From assembly GCA_964017155.1 (NCBI GenBank), contig OZ024862.1:31981251-32045250 (forward strand): 64,000 nucleotides of DNA, read 5' to 3'. The position numbers and the translations under genes are program-made. Below the pieces are notes generated by a model. The model did no database searches. It saw only the letters and a list, made by a program, of their open reading frames with translations, and was not told the origin of the DNA. This document shows, piece by piece, positions 47,040-64,000 of this stretch. Position 1 is the stretch's first letter, and the number at the start of each line of letters is the position of its first letter. Source of the DNA: Oasisia sp. SBJ-2009 (taxonomy: Eukaryota; Annelida; Polychaeta; Sabellida; Siboglinidae).

Positions 47040-48430
47040 TAAGGCCTGTGATGATAATAATAACTTTATTGTCCAATTCATAGAATGGAAATACATTTTG
47101 CACTTTGGAGGTTGCATAAAAACACAATTTTTAAGTCACGTAGTAATGCATGTATACAGTAAAATCAAGCATGTAACTATATAAACGTTAGCTAAAAATA
47201 TTAATATGATATTTATTGGAATAAATAAATATACTAAAACAATATTATAATAGGATAAATTAATTAATTAATTAATATGATAAAACAACATTGCATTGGC
47301 AGCGGTAGTGTGATAGTTCAAGGATTATTTTGTGTGTGGCTGATTCAGATAGTTGATGGATGATGGAATGAAGGATTCAAGGGCTCGCTGGGTTTTTACT
47401 GTTGGCATTCTGTACCTCCTTCCAGAGGGGAGAAGTTCGTAATGTTCAGTCGTGTAAAAAGTGGGTGGGGTCAGATAAGATTTTGGTTGCCATTTGCAGT
47501 GTTCTTGACTTATACAATTGCTCCAGACTGGTATCGGGTGTACAGCACATAGCGATTTTGCAAGAAATGGTGTATATTCTGTTGAGTTTGTCTGTTTTTG
47601 ACCGAGAGATTTCCCCACCAGCAAACAAGACCGAACGTCATAACACTTTTTACAATTGAATCGTGGAACACAAATAAAATGTTTCTGTCAATGTGCAAGG
47701 CATTGAATTTTCTCAGGAAGTACAATCTTTGTTGGCCTTTCTTATATAGATTCATTGTATTATCATCCCACCTTAGTTTGTCATCGATTGTTGTACCCAG
47801 ATATTTATAGGAATGCACTATTTCTATGTTTTGCCCATTGATGTTGACATGGGTGGGGTGATGTACACCTGGTCGAAAGTCTAATACAAGTTCCTTGGTT
47901 TTGACAACATTTAACTCAAGGCAGTTGGCCACACACCATGACACAAAGTGATCTATATCACTTCTGTAATCAGTTTCGTCGTCAGACAGCAGACCGACAA
48001 GAGCAGTGGAGTTCTTCAGTAGCACAAGTCGATAGTTTTGTTTCCGCGTGTCGTACAAGTGACATATTGTTTGTAAGTCGGAATATAAGTTCGTAAACTG
48101 CAACCGTTGAAGTCGCCGAGAAGTAGTTTAGGCGCACTGGGTGATAAGTTGTCAAGTTCGTTCATGTGTTGTGTTATTGTATTGTATCGATGCAGATGCC
48201 AAATGTGATCGTAGTGTCGAGTAATACAGACAGGAGCTGATAGGTAGGAAACCGGAATGTTCCGGATGTAACACCAATAAAGCGGGAGAACTGTAGACGT
48301 GCAACAAATATTATCAGTATTATGTGACCGTGTTGTATTGTCGAAGAAGCAATAGAAAACAAACATAACAATGATGAGTCTAATGTAATTCACGATGAGT
48401 GATGCGGATTGGTGAGTATTTCTGCTCACG
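47040..48430 (-). pseudogene. L2-like LINE with internal deletion
   Basis: The minus strand from 48,430 carries an endonuclease piece (SAPKLLLGDFNGCSLRTYIP, then RGNKTIDLCY). It joins almost directly to the RT thumb (TALVGLLSDDETDYRSDIDH, KTKELVLDFRPGVHHPTHVN, SYKYLGTTIDDKLRWDDNT) and C-terminus (YELLPSGRRYRMP, ESFIPSSINYLN, after a frame change near 47,600). The RT fingers and palm, including YADD, are missing. The 3' UTR ends CAATAAAGTTATTATTATCA, a tail typical of L2-type LINEs. It sits inside the pogo-like segment. Confidence 0.8.
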
Positions 48431-48479
48431 ATGAATGATGATAATAGTAGTAGTTAATGACGGGTTAAATAAATAATGA

Positions 48480-48761
48480 ATAAAACACGGTTAAATCTAA
48501 TATTAGAGTAAATAGGCTCGGGGCCGTTTTACCCCAGGCGAGGGGCCGTTTGACCCCAGGCATGGGCCAAAACGGTTTTATTGAAGCACATTTTAAACTT
48601 GTTATAACTTACGTTTTGGTTATTCAATCGTTCAAAAACATGTGTCATACACAAAGTATATATACCTCAACAATATTACTGCACACTTATGCATCGACAA
48701 GTTATGGATACAAAAATAAATAACTTTTCCCTTAGGGGGGCCGGGCTGCCCCAGGTTACCC
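48480..48761. repeat. Right subterminal region of the composite unit
   Basis: Inverse-oriented motifs GGGGCCGTTTTACCCC (48,520) and GGGGCCGTTTGACCCC (48,542) precede the terminal inverted repeat ending at 48,761. Confidence 0.7.
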
Positions 48762-48829
48762 TAATGATATGAAACTGAAATGAAGTCGTGAACAGAGATT
48801 TTTACTTTTTGGTAACATGTCGACAATTA

Positions 48830-49885
48830 TGGGAGTGTACCAGCGTTCTTTACAGCATTCGGTGTACAAGAGAACTGTTGCTGTTTTTAACAGACGTCTT
48901 ATGTAGTGTCGCTAGTTTGAAAGAAAACCTTTACGAGAAGCAAGTGAAGCTCATACAAAGTTACAATTTTTTCACTACGTTAATGTGCGGTCGCATTTCG
49001 ATTAATTGTAATAATAGTTTGTTCAATGTTAATTCGCATGAACTGATAAAAGAACTTATTATTTTAACCGCGTATTATATTGTGCTGTTGCGTTCCGATT
49101 CATTGTAGAGGAATTGTGTTCAATTTGTAATTCGCACGAACATTGGATGAATAATTTTAATTTCACAGAAAACAAGCAAACAAGGTTTTAGTTTATTAAT
49201 TGAGTAATTTAATACTTTGTATACTAATTCTATATAGAGTGAATTGGGTTAATAATACTAGGGGAATATAACCTAATAGGTGTTGTTTGATTGTTTTGCT
49301 AGTCGTCTACTATGCACCACAGAGCTAGTCATCTATCTCGCTGTCATGTAACCCTGGTGGATACTCACAGTCACCAGAGGGCACTAGTGTGTAAAATCAC
49401 GCCCAGCTGGACAAAGTGGACAACCTGTTAGGCACATGTATGTCCTGGGCCAGCGGCCGAGTATCGGGACCGAATAGTAAATTTTCACCAGCGGCCTGAT
49501 AAGATTGTTTTGTTGCATTTACATTATTAGTTTTATGTATGTGTTAAGTTTCTTGTGTTACATGATATTGCATGTTATTATATTTGGATATATCATCAAG
49601 CTACACATATAACTAAATGTCATCCTTTATACGTTGGTAAGACAGGCGTGGCAAGTGAATGAATATAGCCTAGGCTATAGGGTGTGGTAGTTCAGTGCTG
49701 AAGATGCGCGTATGAATTGAACAACCAATTGATGTTGTATGTTAATAATAGTTACTTGGTTGTACTACAACGACAGTTATCTTCAAGTACTTCATATTTT
49801 TTTAACACCAGACATTCTGCGTTATTTTGGATAGGGCATTTAATAAGTTCTTAATAATTATATCGATTTTTTAATTCTCGAATGT
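48830..49885. other. No supported feature
   Basis: AT-rich DNA to the right of foldback 2. A 106-codon plus frame (48,788-49,108) has no recognisable domain. Confidence 0.35.
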
Positions 49886-49892
49886 ATCGCAG

Positions 49893-50465
49893 CTCCATGC
49901 CTGCCAGCTCCCTGCCTGCCAGCTCCCTGCCTGCCAGCTCCCTGCCTACCAGCTCCCTGCCTACCAGCTCCCTGCCTAACAGCTCCCTGCCTGCCAGCTC
50001 CCTGCCTACCAGCTCCCTGCCTAACAGCTCCCTGCCTAACAGCTCCCTGCTTAACAGCTCCCTGCCTGCCAGCTCCCTGCCTACCAGCTCCCTGCCTACC
50101 AGCTCCCTGCCTAACAGCTCCCTGCTTAACAGCTCCCTGCCTGCCAGCTCCCTGCCTACCAGCTCCCTGCCTACCAGCTCCCTGCCTAACAGCTCCCTGC
50201 CTGCCAGCTCCCTGCCTGCCAGCTCCCTGCCTAACAGCTCCCTGCCTGCCAGCTCCCTGCCTGCCAGCTCCCTGCCTGCCAGCTCCCTGCCTGCCAGCTC
50301 CCTGCCTGCCAGCTCCCTGCCTGCCAGCTCCCTGCCTGCCAGCTCCCTGCCTGCCAGCTCCCTGCCTGCCAGCTCCCTGCCTGCCAGCTCCCTGCCTGCC
50401 AGCTCCCTGCCTGCCAGCTCCCTGCCTGCCAGCTCCCTGCCTCCCAGCTCCCTGCCTCCCAGCTC
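49893..50465. repeat. 15-bp minisatellite (AGCTCCCTGCCTGCC), 38 units
   Basis: Units vary at the last triplet (GCC, ACC, AAC, CCC) and one position (CTGCTTAAC). In the left half the variants recur in blocks of four to five units; the right half is almost uniform. Because 15 is divisible by three and no unit contains a stop, long frames stay open on both strands, and these are not taken as genes. Confidence 0.97.
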
Positions 50466-50934
50466 TGCTTAGATGTCGGCATTCGCACGTAGACATTTCT
50501 TTTAAATTGTTTTGTCGCTATAATTGTATATACATTTTGCTCCCCTCACCAGTATTGTACTAACTAAAGGTAACGGGAGTCTGCTGTGCTTTGCTCGGTT
50601 TATGTAGCGAGAGATAGCAAGAAACAAATGTGGGTGGAAAATGGCAATGCCCTTTAATTACACAAGTAAAGAGAAGACACACAGTAACAATACTATGAGC
50701 ATTGCCGTTGGCCTAGATAAATAAAGCAAATCCCCTTAAAAGCATATAGATGTCATGTTTGTCAATGGGGATTGCATGAGAAATTATCTAAGCAACTAGC
50801 TATCTAAGCAAAATAAATGTGGGGGCCAGAAACCACCCAACAACCCCCACAGAAACAGTGTCGGAGGCAGGCACGATATATCCGGGCGCTGTCTTACGAG
50901 AAAAAATTATTGAACATACAGTTCACTAAATTAG

Positions 50935-51395
50935 GGGAGACGGGGGCTAATTGAGACATAACATTGAGGAAAGTTACGGGAGACCGGGGCTAATTGAGAT
51001 ATAACATATAGGGGAGACCGTGGCTAATTGAAACATACATTGAGTAAAGTTAGGGGAGACCAGGGCTAATTGAGATGTAATATTGAGTAATATAGGGGAG
51101 ACCAGGACTAATTGGAACATAGTAAAGTAATGTAAAAGTAAGTTTTTATATAGCGCAGTATCAAATCCTCAGGATTGCTCAAAGCGCTTTTTACACTATA
51201 CTCCCTGGGAGACCTGTTCAAACGAAGACCATCTTGGCTTCTGTGGGAAGCATTCAGCCACTTGGCAATTTCGTGAAGACTACTTGTACACAAATGTTCA
51301 TCATTGTGTATGTCAATGCACTGTCTACACAAATATTCATCACACAGCATTGAGTAATGTAGTGGAGACCAGAGCTACTTGGGACATGGCTTTAT
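50935..51395. repeat. Minisatellite of GGGGAGACCRGGGCTAATTGA units
   Basis: Five to six diverged units of about 40 bp, interrupted by a SINE fragment (51,137-51,345) and resuming at about 51,347. Confidence 0.85.
51137..51345 (-). mobile_element. tRNA-derived SINE, copy 3 (3' part)
   Basis: Minus strand has the tail CTGCGCTATATAAAAACTTA and the body of copies 1 and 2. The tRNA-like head is missing. It is inserted into the minisatellite. Confidence 0.82.
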
Positions 51396-52081
51396 TTAGG
51401 ACAAGGCTGTAGTCGGGAATTCCCAAATCGGAAATTCTTCTTTCAGATTAACAGATTCATTTAATTCATAGGAAGATTTTACATTATAATTAAAAATGGA
51501 TTATCCATTCATAAAAACTTCAAACCCGGAAGATATTGCAGATGCATGGTACAATAAACCATTAGTGACAACCTGTTCCGAATATTGTCATCACGATTCA
51601 CAACAATGACCCAAGGTTAATTAACGTTCTAACGTGCATGTCTGGTTCATGTGTCACTAATTGCATCTTTGATGTCATATCAATAGCTTACATATTTTTT
51701 TTTCTTGTCCAAAAATGTCTGGACATTTGCCATCTAGGTTACATGCACTTGGCTTCTATGGATAGAAGTTTAGAAGACCACTAAAATCTGAACGTCTTCA
51801 AAAATCTCTACCACTTTATATATTTGTTGTTATCATTCATAACCCTGACAACATATAAAACATAACTTTGCGTATGCAGACTTTCTAATTTGGGCTTCAC
51901 TTCACTTCACTGTTTTTAAAGACTGCACATGAATATTCATTATAATCGGGTTGCATAACTAACAACCGTCAAGTTATGCATTGATTTTGCAAGACAAAAG
52001 TAGCAGAGGAAATGAAATTATCATGTTTTGATAAAGTACTTTCTCGAGTGCACATATGTTTAAAAAAATCCTTTAAATTAA

Positions 52082-52137
<56 letters not shown>

Positions 52138-53477
52138 TGTTTTTCAGCACTGCTGCCACCTCAATCTATATGACAACACATTCAGTTCTCAAGGCAATGT
52201 AAACACAAATAACAAATCATATTTCAACTATATTTAATAAAATCTTGCACACTTTATTTTACAACAAACAACAACTGTTTTATATTAGCATTTTAAAAAT
52301 AAATCTGATTTACTACAGGATTGGATTCAGCTACAAAAGCTCACTTTGATGTACATTTATGATGCAGTTATCTAACAAACCACCATTCATTGTTGGACTG
52401 GATCATAGTCTTGGATCTAGAACAGGAAATGTTGGAATTAACAGAATTGTTACATAATTGGAAACTCACACACCTAAATGGTCTCAACTAAATAAAAAAC
52501 ATCATCGCGCATAATGATTGTGTTATTGGGAGGCATCAGCGGTATGTTTTAACCAACACAACAAACTGGAAAATTAGATGATGAAGATTACAACTTTGCT
52601 GTACAAATTTATAAATGTCATTGTCTCTAGTTAGATGCCAACATCTGGCTCCCAGGCAGACAGTAAGTTGGTTAATGCTATCAACCCTCTTCATTTAAAT
52701 ACAAATTTTTCCTGTGGTATTCGATCCCTGCAGAACAAGGCTGTTACAGCAATAGTAACTGAATCCAAACCTGTTTTAAACTAACAATTTCAGTACATGA
52801 TTTCATCGCAACACGCCCAGCTTTGGTCCTTGAACAGATACATGGTTTGCATAGTGCAAACCTTTTTTCTCATTAGTCATTATTCCTATGGCACAAGTTG
52901 CTACATAACATCCACTACTGTCTTCTCACAGAACACACACTGGCAGTCTATGTCTATAATTGTCGGCCGTCTCGTAGCCCTATTGGCCATGTCAAACCCT
53001 TCACCGGTAAAACTCTAAAATATTCTATCTACCCCTAGTCTCAGTAACATAACTACATATACACAAACATGGTACATTATGTGGACTCCACGGTTACAAT
53101 ATTTCATGATTTTGGGAATTGGAAGAATCACAAATTACACATTTTCTTGTGCACATCATATGACTTATAATCAAATTAGAAACTGCCCAAGGGGAAAATA
53201 ATGTTGAACATAACAAAACAAGTTAGATTTCTTGTAGGTTCAGGTGTACTTTGTGAGTCACCTACTTTGTAGCCTAGCGTATCATGGCACTCGATAAATT
53301 TGGGCAAGATTAGCAGAATTTATGTAGAATGTGTTAATCTCGTAGCCAGAGACATTTAACTGAAACAGCAATGACCTTGACATCTGTAGCCTTTCGCCCT
53401 GTAGTTACGTCCAGCATAAGAATGAGCGAGTCTAGCATATGTGACAGTTCTCTCGTTTTGCCAGACTGCCCTTGAGA
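51396..53477. other. Downstream of caspase copy B; (TG)n at 52,084-52,136
   Basis: No open reading frame of note. On the minus strand this is 3' flank and probably 3' UTR of copy B; an AATAAA signal (plus-strand TTTATT near 52,252) is a possible polyadenylation site. Confidence 0.4.
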
Positions 53478-60090
<6,613 letters not shown>

Positions 60091-60472
60091 TCTGTTTGAT
60101 CTTCACTGCAAAAACAGCAAGTCATATACTGAGGTAGTCAATGTGCTGCCAATCAAACATGTTCGCCAATCAAACACTCAGTTGTAGTTACATAGAATGT
60201 ACGAAACAGGTACATTTGGCGTGTACAGAAACAATCTAACTGACAAAAATGCAAAATGACGTTTGTGAAGACATATTTCGAAAAACAATTTATACTGCAC
60301 AAAATACTCACGGCCCCCCTCTTGGCATAATTGTCCCCATCGCATGTTTAAAAACAAATACTTCTGAAGGGTGGGATATTCATATAATCATAGATGATAT
60401 GGGTTGGAAAAGCCAAATAATTAAGCAAGTCTATTTTGTAAATGTTTCTTCAGGTATTTGGAAAAACCGGCA

Positions 60473-60823
60473 TCCCAGCAAACAACGACCCGTGATTTCA
60501 CATGTTCTGTAAGTGAATTCACAAATTCAACTGGCTCAATTCACATGTTTCCGTATGTGGGTTCACCGAGTTTTGTGAACAAATTTGGTGTGTCGACACG
60601 TGTTTACCCTGAAGTCACGAGTTTTTTATGTGATGACACGTACCAGTGAAACCAGTTCTGACCATTACAACTCGTGACAATCACATTCAAAACTCGTGAC
60701 AACAGGCAGAACATGTGTATTAACGTGAATACACATGAAAACACGTACTGGTGGAGCGGTACCCATTATGAACCAGTATGACATGTGCCAACTGGTTCAG
60801 AAATGGTTCCTTGTTTGCTGGGA
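60473..60823. mobile_element. 351-bp MITE present only in copy B
   Basis: Inverted ends TCCCAGCAAACAACGA and TCCCAGCAAACAAGGA. Copy A has continuous sequence at the matching place (about 2,010-2,020). The interior has repeated ACACGT/CTCGTGAC motifs and no coding capacity. Confidence 0.8.
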
Positions 60824-61678
60824 TGTTTTGAATCATGTGTTTGACCTGAGGGATGGCCAGATATACATAACCACACAAGTGACAGGTGTCTCGAGATCTG
60901 AGTCTAAAACTTATCACATAGCCATATTTTTAAATGCTGATCTAATGCAGTCCGATTTCCTAATTTACGCATACTAAATTTGTGTGTGACCCTTTTACAG
61001 AATGTTAACTATGACATCCTGTATTATAATTTGCCAATCAGCTACTTTGCTATCCAGTTAATTGTACATTTTATGTAATAATTTATATTTTTTTAGTTAA
61101 GTCTTGGTGATGTAGCATGAGAAACAGGAAGCTGAGGCCTTCGCCCAACCACGGGACACTATGGCTGCACAATGATATGATGATGATTAGTGATGTCTTC
61201 CAAGAAACACAATACCATCCATGACTGGTCCATGTCGCTGACCTTTCTTTTTAGGAACTCATGGCCATGCACTGTTGAGATGGGTTTAATATAATATATA
61301 ATTTGTCTTAACACTACGACTAGACTAACATAGTAAATATGGTTAACTTCATCGAATGCATGGACATAGCAGGTAAGAAAATGCATACAGCAGGTAAGAA
61401 AACGAAACCTTGAGCCTATAGAGTCCTAGAAATGGTACAAGAGTCGAGAAGCGTGATCCTGGCTGCAATGACTGTGCAGTGAACCATAGACATAGTATCT
61501 CACATAGTGACAGTCTGTATGCCATGGGTATTGCCATGGCATAGATTAGTTGCCTTGTCCGGTAAAGTCACTATAACTTAGTGTGCACTATCAAACGAGG
61601 TTCGTATTACATATACGTACATTGATAGATTTTAATAACAATACTGTTATCATTCGCAACAAATCAACTTTCACCTAC

Positions 61679-62090
61679 CGCGCTCACTGCGGCTAAGAAA
61701 CCACTCGAACGAGTAATTAGACGCAGCCGCCAATCTACTCACCTCCGTACACAAACCATCACAATGGCACCAATCCACAAATGAATACACCGCCTTTCAC
61801 AACACGTGCCCTACTCGCCAAGGAAAGTGCTTCTCATAAAATGTGTACGTCGAATTTATTTTACAGTACCACAGCCTGTGCAGTAAATTAAGGAGATACT
61901 ATATTACTGTCAATAGACGACCATCCGTTATACAAATTAATGCATCTTAGCTTGCTTACATTAACTAGATACGTTATTAAAATAAATATTAGATAAACAT
62001 GTAACATGAGTATACGACAACGGGTGTCGCCAATCGGAGTTTGCGCGTGCGCAGAGAAATGGGAATTCCCCTCAACAATTTGGCGGGTAT
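61679..62090 (-). promoter_or_regulatory. Non-coding first exon and promoter-like region of caspase copy B
   Basis: The minus-strand donor GCG|GTAGGTGA (last exon base 61,679) is conserved with copy A. Upstream, within 62,030-62,090, lie CCAAT, GCGCGTGCGCA (NRF1-like), GGGAATTCCC (62,061-62,070, NF-kappaB-like) and TTTGGCGGG (62,079-62,087, E2F-like). The transcription start is not determined. The sites are motif matches, not proof of binding. Confidence 0.5.
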
Positions 62091-62099
62091 TTATCGACG

Positions 62100-64000
62100 C
62101 ATTAATAACGGATTAATACAAGATAGCATAACAAACATGTAACTACAACGCTGTAGCTTCACGATTCCGTGCCAACGAACAACAATACAGAGCAAAACAA
62201 TAACATTAGGTTGAACCAAGCAGGGAAAAAACGAAATTGTTCACACTATTTGCCGCTAGGAGTCGCGAATATCTTTAGCGCCTCCGTGGCGCCAGTGGTG
62301 TATGGAAGCCGATAGGTGCCAAACAGTACCACAAAAAAGATTGCGAAATTGCTACTTTTACTTACTTCTTCCATTAAATTACCTCGGTCAACTTGCTGAT
62401 CATTATTATCATTGGTTGTTAGAGTTGTCCTCTAAAATTAGTGAGTCCACTACACTGGTCTACAGGTTACAAATTTACCCCCTGTGTTGGATCTTTTACT
62501 ACCCCTGGCATATACTTTAATTTAAAGTTTAATATATACACCAGATCGAAGGGACCACCGACCTTTTACTCTTCCGGGACACAGGCAAATGTGGGGTTAC
62601 GAAATTGCCTAAGTTTCGATACGGCGGCTGATGAGATTTCACCACTGTCCCCTCGATTGACAGTCCGGCGCGCGACTATCGCTCCCCAGTAATACTAATG
62701 CTGACTGGAAATACAATACACTGATGTTCACGTAGCCTTTTTATATAAATTAGCCATGTTAAATAACAATTATTTAATTAATACTAAATATACATTCATA
62801 ACATCGTATTTGCTCCAGAGAATTTGTAAAAATTATTTATGTGTGTATCACTTTATTTTACACAAACCTACCAACGAACACCTGGAAAGATCAAATGACT
62901 ATCATGTTCAAGATTGTTCTAGTTAGGCTTTAGTATTTGAAAACCATCTAAGCATAATTTCCAACATATAATGGAGAGAAAGTGAGATTAATTTTGTTTT
63001 CACCAATGGACCGTAGCCATGAAAATCATGATAATAGTACAAACTATGTATAAGCACTCTGCATAGAGTTATCACTTTATTAAAAAAGTGTTGTCTTCTT
63101 TCATAAAAATAATTTTGGGGCCAGAATTTCTATACAAATATTTCAGCAATGGGATGTTTGAACGTTTCCCTTGTCAGACATCCATTTTTATGGGATGACG
63201 GACATTTTAAAGAAAAAAATGCATATTCACATATCTGTGATATGCTATTCCACAATCTAACTTCAAATTCCCGGGATTCAGATCTAGGACTCCAGGTATA
63301 TGAAGTAAGACTGTTCACTTGATAGTCTTTATTGATTGCAATAACCAAACAATCAGTCAATGTGATAATTACTACCAAATTCAGAGCGGCTCCAATGTCG
63401 ATCGATCTCCACTCTGAGATTTAAACAGTCAACAAAATTGTCCCAAGTCGGTGAAATAAAATTATTATAGCAACCAGTATATCCATGCACTGCAAATTTA
63501 TAAATAATAAATCTTCCACCAGGATCACATGTATGTATAAAAATAATGATCACATTCTGAAAGGCAACAAAACTAGTTCAAGTGCAGGATAAAGGTTTAA
63601 TAAAATTTAAACACATCGTTTTCACGACAATTTGTGGTGAAAAGATGTTGGTTTGTCATATTTTCAAGTTTCGTTTATTTCACACTGCTGAATTATAATA
63701 TAATTGTCCTAATTTCATTTATATTATAAGTAAGGTGAGGACAAAAAGAATATTACTTTTTTTGTGGTTTGTTTGCGTCATTGTTAAGCTTTAGCTTTGG
63801 TTCTATCGAATTGCAAAATAAATAGATAAAAGAGGCCCATAAATCATACACACATGACTCCAAGCCTAAGTACACATGTACATAAATAAACATGATGATA
63901 CATTATAAATATATCTGTACGGTTGTTTGCTAAATTTTTTAACATTTTGACATTGTGAGAAAACTTCGTCTTTAAATAAAACTGTGCCACAAATCATTCC
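62100..64000. other. No supported feature
   Basis: AT-rich DNA upstream of caspase copy B, with only short open frames and no recognised domain or repeat boundary. Confidence 0.4.

Noticed and set aside
49858..50496. 196-212 codon ASSLP and AGRQG repeat proteins
   Set aside because: 15-bp minisatellite with no stop in any of these frames; open on both strands, and no flanking signal or exon.

Overview
This is eukaryotic nuclear DNA from an AT-rich, repeat-dense animal genome. The evidence is a caspase gene split by GT-AG introns, several non-LTR clades (CR1-, L2- and RTE-like), Ty3/gypsy elements, tRNA-derived SINEs and many long AT, CA/TG and GA microsatellites. The style fits a marine invertebrate, perhaps a lophotrochozoan, but the species cannot be fixed from sequence alone. 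No bacterial operon, CRISPR array or rRNA gene was seen.

The host content is a small caspase-2-like cluster. Copy B (minus strand, coding 60,090 to 53,478) is complete: eight coding exons join in frame to 390 codons (CARD, acidic linker, p20 with SHG and EACRG, short inter-subunit linker, p10). It is preceded by a non-coding exon ending at 61,679 and a promoter-like block near 62,040-62,090. Copy A (minus, 1,623 to 1,102) shows the two CARD exons and runs off the left edge; its upstream DNA is a diverged duplicate of copy B's. Copy C (plus, about 27,230-28,420) is an isolated inverted copy of intron 5, exon 6 and the start of intron 6. Its exon 6 is broken by a 446-bp insertion and its intron 6 carries a 35-bp minisatellite grown to about 33 units.

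The DNA between the copies is mobile and repetitive. At 3.2-18.0 kb one minus-strand non-LTR element (LINE-A) is cut by a hAT-like element (3,533-5,300), a nearly intact Ty3/gypsy element (5,881-10,650) and a decayed Ty3/gypsy element (11,171-16,932); the last is itself cut by a young CR1-like LINE (11,318-13,134). All four insertions have visible target-site duplications, so the order can be read. At 19.2-21.5 kb lies a foldback palindrome with arms of about 1 kb. At 29.57-31.79 kb lies a second foldback whose right arm was split, with a TA duplication, by a unit of about 17 kb (31,791-48,761). That unit has pogo-like terminal repeats and two broken copies of a pogo-type transposase C-terminal zinc domain, and it encloses about 13 kb of LINE pieces, microsatellites and unassigned DNA. 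From 49.9 to 51.4 kb there are minisatellites and a SINE, then copy B.

Most long open frames outside these genes are repeat artefacts. Regions where nothing could be supported are listed as such.
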